Source: Vespula vulgaris (Eukaryota; Arthropoda; Insecta; Hymenoptera; Vespidae). Taken from it: a stretch of 64,000 nt of DNA. How positions within the stretch are numbered: the first letter of the stretch is position 1; each line of letters opens with the position of its first letter. Made by a program: the position numbers and the translations under genes. The notes beneath the pieces are model-generated. The model was not told the origin of the DNA. It searched no databases and saw nothing but the letters and a program-made list of their open reading frames with translations. Positions 39,201 through 51,925 of this stretch are shown here, in pieces. Location of the stretch: NCBI RefSeq assembly GCF_905475345.1, contig NC_066596.1, forward strand, positions 5,271,001-5,335,000. Direction: 5' to 3'.

Positions 39201-41193
39201 ATAGCATTAATTGTAATTCCTTGATATGTGCAGTTCTTTCGGAATGGAACAACACTGACGACGAGGAAGCCAAGAACAAAAGTTCCATTGTACTGGCGAC
39301 TGGCAGCCCCTATCAGAATAACGAGGGTCCGTTGCAAAGGGACGAAGTGAAGGCCACTTTTAATAAGGAGGAAAACAACGATAACGCCTGTGAGTTTTTT
39401 CCGGTATCAAGCATTGTTTCACTTAGAAAAACTCTTATGCTTTTTCCCGACGTTTAACAACAAGCAAATACTAACTTTAGCTTGATGATTACATGTATAG
39501 GGAGTTCAAAGTACGTGATAAAGAATATAAGAAACAGCATAGTGCTTAAGCAGATTCTCAGTAAAAACAAAAAATATGACGACTTTAAAGCAATCTTCAA
39601 ATTAATGCAAAAAACAATCACGTTGGGAAAATGAATTTCTAATGTCGAATCGAATAATTATTTTCTACTCTCAATCAATTAAGTAAATAAATACCAAAGA
39701 TTTCATTCGAGTTGCTAAGGGATTATCAATTGTCACGTTTACAAGAGAAATCATTTACAGGTTACATAAAAAAACAAAGGAAAGAAAAAGGGAAAACAAA
39801 GTAAACGAAAAAAAAAGAAGAAACAAAAACGCACTTGAAAATCACTCGGCTAGTTTTCTTTTTTTTTCCAAGGCAGGACTAACGGCAAGGAATGAAGCCA
39901 ATTAAAACGATTAATTTCTTCCTCGACTTTATTCCTTGACAGTCTCTTCAGTTGTTAGTATCGGTGTCCTCCGAACTTTTAAAAGGATAAGGAAAGGAAG
40001 ATCAAAGTTTCCCATTAATATCTTCCATCGAGTTGTTTAAAAGAGAAAATCTATATCATTTTCCTATCCTTCTTTATCAATTTCTCGTCTTTAGACTTTC
40101 GCAATGGAGATAAAGAGAAGAAATCTAAAATGAAATTAATAAGTAAGAATTTTTCTTATTTTAACATTATGAAAAATAGAGAGAGAGACATAGAGAGATG
40201 AAGAGAAACATACAAACATACATATATATATATGTGTGTGTATGTATGTATGTATGTATGTATGTATGTATGTATATATGTATGTAGAAAAAAGAGAGAG
40301 AGAAAGAATAGAATGAAAAATCAAAGTGGACCTTTTTTTTCTATGCCTTCTCTTTCTATTCTTTCATTTTAAATACGACATGCCTAATGTTTCATTACAC
40401 GTTGCTCCATATTTGCACCCAGAGTAAAAGTATTCATCCATGTAATAATACGCGAGTAAAAAGCGGAAAAGTACGAGGAAAGGAAAGGGGTAAACGAGAG
40501 AAAGGAAAAGAGAGCGAAAGAGTGAGCGAGAGAAAGAGAAAATAGAGAAAGAGGTAAGCTAGAAAAGGAGAAAAGTAACGACACGCTTTTCTCGAGCCGA
40601 GCCGAGGCGTACGTTTCGCGCTGTACGTTAACAAACGACGCACTGCAAAAGCTTCAAAAGAGGCTTCGTTTCACCTACCTCCGAGTAGTAATAACTTAAA
40701 GGGAAATGAAGTTACCAATCGCGAAAGTTCTCCTTTCTCGAAAATGCTGACGCGCTCGGGCTCATTTCTTTTTCTTTTTCTTTTTCTTTTTTTTTTTTTT
40801 CTTCCATCGACTTGGCAAGGCGAAAAGGTATGCATTTAAGTTGAATTTCAATTTCGTTATAACCATTGGATTTTCCCATTTTTTCTTTTTTTTTTCTTCC
40901 TTTTTTACGTAAAAATGAATTTAATAAATCTTCAATTTATTCATTCATCAAGTACCCACGTATAAAAGTCCATCGATCATTCTTATTTTTCTTTATTTTT
41001 TTCTTTCTTTCTTTATTTATTTACTTTTTTGTTCTTAATTAGACGTTAAATATCTCGAATAAATTTCTAATAATAATCGTTTATCTGCGTGTTTAAACTG
41101 ATCGCAAGAAAAGTTCGTGTAAAACCTGAGTCGGCTTTTTATTAGCGAGGGAAAAAAAATTCAATAAAGGTACGACATGAAATATGTTTGATA

Positions 41194-41247
<54 letters not shown>

Positions 41248-42671
41248 AGCGTTATACTATGCTCCTGATGAAATCAGTTGGATAGACGGTACATGGGATA
41301 GGCCGAACATTTTGTAATCAGATCGATCGATCGACAAGGTGCCGCTCAAGCGGAGTATAGGTTGTGAGCTTCGCGTCCAGCACAATCATCATTATCGCCC
41401 GATCGTACATTATGCGGGTCTGCCTGTAACGATGCTTCCTAGCGTAATAGGACGCGTGGCCTTATGCGTTAGGTGACCACTTTGTGTGATGTGACGGCTT
41501 TATAAGTACGTAGGTATACGATAGATATATTCGTTCAGAAATTTATGTGCCTTAATATAAACGTGATAAATGATATACGTATACGATACACGTATTGAAC
41601 TATCTAACAATAATCCAAATGAATATTATCGATCTAATCGAATTATTTTCAAAATATATATCTCTACCTGTACATTAAATTTACCATCGACTTAAATCGA
41701 TAAATTTTCTATGAGATTGAAATTACAACGTTACTTACTATCTCTATGGTCACTCGATATCTGATGTAATAAATAAGATGGGACTTATTGGAACTTATAG
41801 AAAAATGATTGTAATATTACAAATAAAATATATTTAAACGAGAAACTATTATATTATACTGAAATAATGAAGAACAAAGTTTGTATGTAATTGGATTCTG
41901 TTATATAATACTAGAGTCTGTGCGAAAGATGTGATCATTGTTTTAACGAAGTTTATCTAAGTATCGATTATTACTCTATTTACCTCTTACAATACATAGA
42001 ACTTCCTTCAGTTCCAGATAAGAAACAAGAGCCTGAGACAAAACAGTTTGTCGGTTTGGTCATTGGAATCTTAACAACGGTGATCATAATGCTACTGGCG
42101 GCCATCATGTTTATATTCTATCGGAATCGTAGACTCAAAGCTGCTCTTGCACCGTCAACATTTTACGATCAACAAGCCGATCTCAAGGTAAACTAATTTT
42201 CACATAATCTATTTATTATATGCAATAATATTACTACGAATAATGATTCATTTCGATGAAGACGATTCCTGAAAAAGCTATTCTTGCTTTATTCTTTCTC
42301 TCTCTCTCTCTCTCTCTCTTGCTTTCTCTCTTTTTTATCCTTGTTCTTTTTTTTCTTTTCATGTTTATCATCTTATCTTATTGCGAGATATTTACAAAAG
42401 TGAATATCAACTTTTGATAACTTTGTCCCGCATAAATGCGTTTACGTTTGTGTCTATGGGAATCGAGAATAGCAACTCGCGGAAAGTTTGTCCAGAGAGG
42501 AAGTCCGCACAAATAGAGAATGTCGACTGGGAATATTACTCTGGAAATACTTTTCCCGAACGGCCGTTATCACGTTCCAATATCTTACAATGAACAAACG
42601 GTAAACTAAAGTTCGCTACCGGACCGATATCGTTTCGATCTTGCAAAGGGTAAATGAATGAAACTATCTCT

Positions 42672-42720
<49 letters not shown>

Positions 42721-42913
42721 GATAAAAGCTATCTAAAAAAAGAAAGAAAAAAAAATAATAGAAAAAAACACGAACGTGTTTTATTCTAAAAAAACAACAA
42801 AAAAAAAGAAAAAACCCATATAGGGCTACGTTCCAACTTTGTTTCTACATTGTCGTACATTTAATTAATTTAAGTTAGTTAGCAATAAAGAAAGAGAAAA
42901 AAAGAAAGATGAG

Positions 42914-42964
<51 letters not shown>

Positions 42965-45454
42965 CTATCTTTATCTATCTATCTATTCCTTTTCTTTTTT
43001 CCGCTTCACTATCCTTATCTTTCGTAGAAACATAAAACGTCAAGAGCTCGAATTAAATCTTTGAACATGCACGGATAGTCCATGTAATACTTTCTCTATT
43101 ACTTCTACGGCAAACTTCAAACCACCGCATATCCATGTCGTAAATTTTGTTCTAACTCGAACTCACTCAACGAGGGAGAATTATTAAAGACATGTCCATT
43201 TCCATTTCAGTTCTCTTTACTCTTTACGTTGATATTCGTACATGTGTCTCTTTTACCTAAGTATAGCGGGTTTAAAAAAAAGTTTATATGAATTTCGTTT
43301 GGACTCGAGTATTACTTTTTATTTATGTTAACAAATAAAAATTAATAAGTGTCAATTAATGCGCGCATAGATACACGATTAAGAATAATTCTTAATCTCA
43401 GAATAATTCTTACTTATAATAATTTGATTTTAACATACATGAATAGATAAATTTATTCATTGATACTACTTGCAATAGAATAATATCGATATATTCGTTT
43501 ATTATATACGTTTCGTTTTAATTTTCTCTTGGTAAACGATAAAATAAGATATGCCCGTGTTTAAGAAATATTCTTCGATCGTTGTTGTCGAGTTAAAGCG
43601 TTGATCGAGCCATCAAGGTAGAATGATCGGCCATAAGAGGTCAGGAAGTCAGTACAGGACTTTTAGATAGCCTTAACGGGGAAAGAGGGACGTGTAGATA
43701 AGTACATAAGGGACCAACAAGAGTCGCTCTTGTGCGAGTGTGAGCATATAGTACAGTACAGGAGTATAAAAAGAAAAAAAGAAAAATCGACGCTGGGTGA
43801 GACGTTCGAACGAAGAAAGAGAGAGAGAGAGAAAGAGAGAGAAAAATGAAAACGTTCGAGCAAGGAAGAGAAACAGAAAGATAGGGAGGAAAAGAGAGAG
43901 AGAGAGAGAAAGAGAGAGAGACTCACATAGAATCCCAATGGCTAAGTGGTTATCTTATCTTAACGGTGTGCCGTGGCATCTCACCAGGCTGATTCCTTCG
44001 ACGCTCCTCCTAAAACGGAAATTAACAACCCCTAGACTCTTCTACCCTTCGGCAACACTGCTCCTGACGGTCCTCGCCTAAGGCCTAACTTTAAAGCACC
44101 ATATCAATATCAATGGATATTACCTTGCGAATATCATTTGAACGTTTTAAAAGGTAGAAAACTTTAAACGTTAACACGAAATTTTTAATACATATCGAGA
44201 TATATAATATATTCGAGAATCTATGAAGAAATACGTAGTAATGATTATTCAATAATAATTCGTCTTATTTATTAATGCCATCTTTTTTAAGAGTATTAAA
44301 CTAATACGAAAAATTTATTAATAAAAGTTTCAATCACTGCAAAAAAAGAAATCACTGTTGGTGGATAATTAAAAAAGAGATACGTCTTGTGTTCTCCAAA
44401 GATTCTATTAATAGTATCGAATATCAGTCAATAGCAGACTCGAGGAAGACTCGCGAAAAAGAAAAAAAAATTCCAAAAGGAAGAAACAAGAAAGAAAGAA
44501 AAGAAAAGGAAAAAAAAGAATGAGAATAACAAGTCTCTCGAGAGATACGAGGGAACTAATTAGTCGTACCTCGTCATCGTCCTATCCCTTAGGGATCATT
44601 CGTTGTAATAAAACAGCTAATTTCCGAAGTCCCTTCTTTTTTTATTTTTTTTTTTTTTTTGGGTGCTTGTCTCTCGATTTTCTTTTCCCTACTTTTTTTT
44701 TCCTATTTCTCGAGCTCGGGCACGTTTCGTCGAAAGACAAAGAGAACGAAGGAAAGGAATGACATGGGATAAGAATCTTTATTATCCGATTTTGTTCGCC
44801 TTTTGTTTTAGATTCGTTCGCGTTTAAAAACAACCTTAATGTTTAACATCAACATAACGAACCTTCCTAATTGATAATACTTTCGAGTATAATCTACATG
44901 ATTGAATGCAATAGTAAAGTCTTTCTTCGAATCGCAAAGTATATCGCAGGAATAAATATGGAGAGGTGATAAATGGAGTAAAACGAAAAAGAGAAAAAAA
45001 AAAAGAAAAATTTTATCAACCCTTTTATGTGTCAATTTCTTCCATTGATACTGCGATTTCGTTTTCCTTTGTGTCTCTTTGGAATTTTTCTTTTTGCTTT
45101 TTCTTTTTATTTTATTAACTTCTTTCTTTTTTCAAAAAATTTTTTCTGCTTTCTTTTTTCCTTTTTAATTTTCTTTTTATTTCGTTCACGCGGTAATAAA
45201 GGTCCCAGGATTTCTAAAAAAAAAAAAGAAAAAAAAAGAAAAAAAGAAAAGAGAAAAAAACGAGTTTAAATTAATACGCCCGTGGAAGCAGCAGGAATCT
45301 CGCTTTATCGGGTCGTTTATTCATTATAAGCGCGAAACGAAGAGACCCGATCATCGGTTACCGATATTCCTGCAAAGTAATATTGCGTGTTGTTTGTATC
45401 CTTTTGTACATCGATATAATTCGTTTCTGCTCTCAGGGAAAAACTCCAAGCGCT

Positions 45455-45507
<53 letters not shown>

Positions 45508-45931
45508 ATATATACATATACAATATATATATATAAAATATATATATACTATATGTATATATATATTTTTTCGATTCTCTTCTTTTCTCTATTTTCTCTC
45601 GTTTTTGTTTTCTTTATTTCTTTTTTTCTCTCTTTCCCTTTTCCTTTTTTTTTTTTTTATATTTGTTGTTTCGCTTTTCGAAAGATACATATATACGCTC
45701 GAAATAAAACCGTTTGTCGGGTGACACGCGATATAACGCGACGCGACCTACATCAGCCACAAATGGAAACGTTTTTATTATAAATGGGCCAGTGAAGAGA
45801 GCTGGAGTAGGGAATAGCGGAGATTAGCGGAGAGTTTTACGTTCGAATACATGACACGCAGCTGTAGTATTCATCTCTCTCTTTCTCTCCCTTTCTTTCG
45901 GATGAACTCACATGAACATACAAGCACAAAC

Positions 45932-45972
<41 letters not shown>

Positions 45973-45975
45973 GTA

Positions 45976-46019
<44 letters not shown>

Positions 46020-47446
46020 TCTACCGGTTCTTCCTCGTCGATTGACCCAATAAATACGCGCGGATGGATTTGTACGAAACGACATGAACGAGTGAACCGA
46101 ATGAACGGATAAATCTTACGTTGAGAGATTTTACGACCATTATATGTAGGTACATATATTGTATCAATTTTGTTCGATGCATTCATGAAAACTAGGAAAA
46201 GGTCAACTCTTTACTTCAATTCAGAAAACGACAAACAGAACATACAAATATAGAGGAACATTTATTCCATCTAATTGTTACATGTAATCTGACGATGAAT
46301 GTTCCATTTTTATTCATACATATATCGATTTACTGTAAAATTATAATTTGTATTCTGTTTTCGAGGGTATTCTTTTAGCATCAATATGTATCAATGAACA
46401 TACGACAATTCTGTTTTAAAAATTACTGTCTCATATATGGCTCGTGAATCTGTACACATGCAGGTATATACGTTTGTTTCATAAAACATATTTTGTCTCT
46501 TATTCTGATATGCGAGACTGTAACAAGCAGTCGAAAAAAAAAAGAGAGAAAAGAAAAAAAAGCGTAAACAAGCAAAAAGAAAAAAGAATTATATTTATAC
46601 AGAAATTAGATCGTAACCTAGTGCTGAACACGTGTATTCCTAACGACGTTTGCATAAAAAAAGAGAGAGAGAAAAGGAAAAAGAAACTACAAAAAAAATA
46701 TTATGCAAACGAATAATCCATGTATTTTCTATACATCGAAATAAAAGTTAAAAATCATTGCAGCTTTGCCTTAATGAAGTGGGGTAGAAGGGAAAGGGTG
46801 GTTGACAAAGTCGTTAGGAAAATATTGACTGTAACAGTTCGCTCAGAGATTCAAACTTATTAGCAATCGATATCACATCGATTTGTCGTTAATCGGTCAT
46901 ATCGAAATGAGAAGCTTGAATATGCGATATCACATCCTAGTTTTTCAGACGATTTTAGTGAACGATAATCGTACTGATCAGACAGCTCAAACACTTAATC
47001 CAAACGCTAATCGGTCAGATGATTTTGGCGTTAAGTAGTCACAGATACTCTCGTGACAAATATCTCTCTATAAATTGATTCCCGTATTAACGAAATAAAT
47101 AGAAATTAATTTGTATTCGTGCATCATCTTTATCCAATTTAATTGATATATATATATATATATTTTTTTCTCTATAATTGTTCGCGTGGATTCATTTTAA
47201 CTCGCCGTTAAAATCGTTCAGAAATTGACAATAAAATTTTATTATCTTTTTGATATTACGAAATATCGTATAATCGCGAATCGCGTTACTTAATTTTTCA
47301 TAAAATTTTATTTAAGCTTTATTTCAATTATTATTCCGACGTGGAATAGCGTGTAACAACGATATCACGCTTTGTAACACGTACCTACTTATATTTGCTT
47401 GCATAAATCCATGATATTCACATCTTGAAATAAAACATAAAAAAGG

Positions 47447-47481
<35 letters not shown>

Positions 47482-47638
47482 AAGATAGATAGATATATAG
47501 ATAAACAAACTTGACGTTGCGAGGGAAAACCACAAAGTGATTTGATCTAGCCAGAAAACATTTAATCGACACTTTGATGAAATCATTTCGAAAGAAAGAC
47601 AGAGGCAGAGATATAGTGTGTATCAAAAGGTAATCTTG

Positions 47639-47687
<49 letters not shown>

Positions 47688-48000
47688 TACATACATATAT
47701 ATACATCGATTATTGAAACGAATATCGATAAATAATCACACTCTAGTCAATATCACGAAATATTGCTCTCTCTCTCTCTCTCTCTCTCTCCCTTTCCCTC
47801 TCCTCTCGTCTCTTTGTCGTGATGAATTTAATCCGGAGATGAATCGATAGCGCAGCTTCGAACCCGTAGAGTTAGAGGAACGAGCGTCGTTGGATGTAGA
47901 ATATCCATGGACCGATATAACGCCGTGTGAGTTGGTCCTCGCATCGTCTCTCTGTTTCCATTTCATCGGCTATGAATATTCTGCATTAGAAAGAGAAAGT

Positions 48001-48043
<43 letters not shown>

Positions 48044-50935
48044 CAACATTTCGAGTATGAGTACGAATATGAGTACGAGCATGAGTATGAGTATGAATAC
48101 GAATACGAGGAATAGTTCCTAGGAGCGTATCGCTTTTAACCATAGGTCCCGATATACTACTATACATGCTCTATGTGTGTGCATAAATGTCAGATGCATT
48201 AACGATAACGCTTGATATTCGACCGCAGGTTTCAGTACAGGAAGAGAGCGAGGACAAGGGACCAATTTGCCCCCCTTTACCGGCCCAATACCATCCCTCT
48301 GCCTACAACACGACGACACAGCTTCACGAGACTATCGGCAATTACACAGGTTAGTGTCCAAGTTAACTTTATCCAAACTTTTCGATACACTTATTCAAGG
48401 TTTACCATAATTTTTCTTTTTTTCCTTTCTTTTTCTTTTCTTTTTTTTTAGAGCGCTATATAATGCATACTAACGCGTAATTTTGATCAGTGCAATATCG
48501 ATATTTATTTTAGTATCGTATAAAATTTGGTTGTTTTACTTTTTTTCCTTGGACTCGTTATCGTAATCATTAGGAAAAGAAATTGTTACGAAATCTTCTA
48601 ACGAAACGGTAGATACTAACGTTTCGAAAAGAGGAAAAGTGGTATAGACAATTTCTCGTTTTATCGTGGAATAGAAAGAGAGAGAGAAAGAGACAGAGAG
48701 AGTCTTCAAAACTGCTTTTGATTTTCTCTACTCGCTACATCGACTCTCTCGTGGTTCGCTTCGTCGGCGATATTCGATAGTTTCGTACTGCTATATCCCC
48801 AAAACTCAACGAGGGAGATTCCGTGGTGGATTGCCGGACCACCGTATTCGAATGACACAGTTTCGAGCATCCTCCTAACTATTTCGTTCTCTGCGAAATG
48901 GCGTTTCCCTTTCACAACACTGGGCCCTTCCACTCTCTTCACCTTATTCGAAAACAACATTTTTATATATTTCTTATAGGGTTATACGAGGAAGAAAATT
49001 CGTAAGTTGGAAACTTTGAAAATTTACTTTCCAAACTGTTCGTGATTTCATCTCCTTCAACCATTTTCCTGTATATAACCTCGTTTTTTGATAAATAGAT
49101 TTCGATTTAAAGTATAAGGAAAGATTCCAAAGTTGGATATAAAGGGTGAGTTTATCGTACATATTCTAAGCGTATCTATAAAATTTACTATAAATACGAA
49201 AAAGAAAAAAAATTTATCTATACCGTATAATATCATATAAATATTATACATATTCTATCTATATGTATACAGAGAATTTTTGAATATTTGTCTAAAAACA
49301 TTGACAAATTTTATCATATGAAAAAGAAACATGATCGGCGTTCGACTCTCTCAACGCGATACTTAATGAACAACTCGGAGTTAGACGGTAGATGCTTGTT
49401 CGCAAATTCTTAAAACCATTCTCGTGCCATGAATAAATGTGTATCATTTTAATGTCCGACCATTATCGTAAAATTATTATTCAGGTGTTACCGAGGTGCA
49501 ACCAGTCGTTCCACTCTTACTGAATACACCGATCGAGCAGCTCGCCAGGCCAATCCCAACGGTTCAAGAATATCCAGCCAATAATCCTCCACCTATACCA
49601 CCCCCACCGGAAAAGTATTATGCCAGTACAGAGATCTGTAAGGTGAGCTTTAAAAAACGCAGGTTAGACACGCGATCGACACGATCTAGGACTCTTTCAA
49701 GTGCATTAATACAACCACTTCAGAAGCAAAGCCGTATGTACTCACGTTAGAATACAGAAGGGAGCTTCGTGCTCTATGCTTTGAGAAGTTTGTGATATCG
49801 GAGCGTAAGGATCGTTCTCACGACGTTAATCTTCAAGGTTTTTCCTTCTTTTGATCCGTTAGAATTTCTCTTTCATACTACCTTTATTTTTGCCGCGCAT
49901 AAAACGTGAAAAGGAATGAAACTCTCACGAATATATGTGTGTGTGTGCGTGTGTACGTACGTACGTACGTACGTATATATGTATACTTGTAAGAACTTTC
50001 TTACCCTTTTCCTAGGTCGAAGAATCGAAGTTGAATAAAAAAGTTTTTGGAACTAGGTACGATTTGCGCGACAGGGATATTTTATTATTTAATTTTAGTT
50101 CGTGGCGTTTACGAGACGCTACGGATTTTCATCCTTACGATATCCATCGTTGATCAAATATAACGATTCGATAGATAACTTTTTTCATTTTTCAAAACTT
50201 CGATTCGAGCCAAATTGAAAAAAAAGAAAAAAGGAAAAAAAGAGACAGAGAGAGAAAAGAAATATTTACTTTGATAACATCGTCAAAAGTTATAGGATAT
50301 AATTGAATTTAGCTCATCCGGATGCATTTATGTTTGTTTCCTGTTGGAGTAGTTTTTGGTTTCGATTCCTGATCCTATTTTCATTGATATTGCAGAGTCC
50401 TTTACCACCTTTACCACCATCCCCAACACCAAGCACACCGGCAGCTATGAGTGCGAAAGCGTCGAGTAGCCTGACGAGTTACAGTGCTGAGGACACACTT
50501 ACCGAGGAAGAGGATGAAACGGCAGAGTGCATCCTGGACTTCCCACGGGAGAAGCTCAACATCGTCGAGAATCTCGGATGTGGATACTTCGGTGACGTAC
50601 ATCTTTGCGAGGTCGACAGGTTTCCCGGATACGATGACGTCTTCAGGAACACCGACAGCGACCTAGTCGTCGTTAAATCTTTGAAGCCAGGATCGTCAAA
50701 CGCTCTTAGGTGAGACGACCTATATATGTAGTATCTACTACGAACTCTCTTTTTAACCTTATCACCTTTTTTGAGACTTTCTATTCTTCTATCTTCGAAA
50801 TGTCAATGAATCAAATTCCGTTTCAAATAGATGATAATAATCCTGACAGATAGGTCAGTCGATTTAATCTAATAAAGAATAATCGGTATCGCGTATCGTT
50901 AAAATTAATATCTCTAATTAATCATGAAAAAATTA

Positions 50936-50980
<45 letters not shown>

Positions 50981-51879
50981 ATGATATGAGATATTGGAAT
51001 CTTTACTACCTTCTAAATATCTTTTACAAATTTCATTATCGACATGAAATCCCATTGAGTAGTAGAACCATAGACGATGGCCAGATCGGAAACGAACCGA
51101 AAAGTACATTTCGTTGGAAAAATCAACGGCGCGTTATCGACGATGTAGAAAGGATCAGGAATCGAGTAGTCGTATGTCGAAGCTCGCTTTTATCAGCCAC
51201 GAAACGTTTTATCGTTCACAGAGCAAGGGTACGCGCTCGCATAGGGTTGGATGGTTAGGGGTTGAACGGTTAGACTGTACGCGACGTTCGTTCGTTCATT
51301 CGTTCGTTCGTTCATTCGCTCGCTCGCTCGCTCGCTCGTTCGTTTTATTTTCTCGCACGACATAGTTTCATCGGGGAGCGATTCGATGAAAGGAAAAAGA
51401 AACAGACAGAGTGAGAGAGAAAAGTAAAGGGAAAGAGAAAGAAAGAGACAGAGAGAAAGGGAGAGAGAAGGAGAAAGAAAGAGAGAGAAAAAAGAGAAAA
51501 GAATAGGAATGCAAAGATAAAAACGCAAATGAATGTTCAATCGTGTCAATAAATCCGACTAGGTCTGATACACTTTTTTCAACTGCCTGACTACCCATCA
51601 AGACTGACCGTCGCCGTCGTACACATTTTCGCATAGTACGAACCGTGCATTCGATTGGCTTTATTATATTCCATCGTTCGGCTGCACGATTGTGGGAAAT
51701 AAAAAAAAATAAAAAAAAGAAAAGAAAAAAGGAAACGAGAGAAAGAGGGAAAATAGAAATAGGGAGGTGGAAAGGGGCTTCAGGGGTTGGGATAAAATTC
51801 TTTTAACTCCGAACGCTCTCGATGTTCCATAATCATTTTTGACGATATATTACCCCTTCCAATTTTTTCTCTCTTTTTC

Positions 51880-51925
<46 letters not shown>

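Larger units (their letters stand above)
39390..42011 (+). other. Ddr intron 8 (2.6 kb)
   Basis: Between stalk exon 8 and transmembrane exon 9, phase 1. It holds a TATG/TGTA repeat at 40219-40284, (GA)n at 41196-41245, and a non-repetitive block at 41250-41520 of higher GC that might be regulatory. Nothing coding was seen. Confidence 0.85.
42188..48228 (+). other. Ddr intron 9 (6.0 kb)
   Basis: Separates the transmembrane and juxtamembrane exons, phase 0. It is dense in simple repeats: (CT)n at 42297-42320, 42670-42722 and 42917-42986, (AT)n at 45462-45502 and 47643-47684, and a hexamer array at 48053-48110. An open frame at 42381-42593 encodes a non-repetitive peptide that I do not recognise and do not call. 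Confidence 0.85.

Noticed and set aside
42381..42593. 70-codon plus-strand frame in intron 9, considered as an alternative juxtamembrane exon
   Set aside because: No good acceptor/donor pair in phase and no similarity to known DDR juxtamembrane sequence.
43935..44110. Non-repetitive stretch considered as tRNA or exon
   Set aside because: No cloverleaf, A-box or B-box could be traced, and no DDR-like peptide in any frame.
45383..45783. Two overlapping plus-strand frames rich in Tyr-Ile repeats
   Set aside because: They are translations of the (AT)n tract and neighbouring T-rich DNA.
48706..48960. 84-codon minus-strand frame with ordinary amino-acid composition
   Set aside because: It looks more protein-like than most, but no family is recognised, it has no splice partners, and it lies in a Ddr intron. 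A protein search would decide.
51240..51275. GGTTAGG/GGTTGG strings considered as interstitial telomeric repeat
   Set aside because: Only isolated units, not a TTAGG array.
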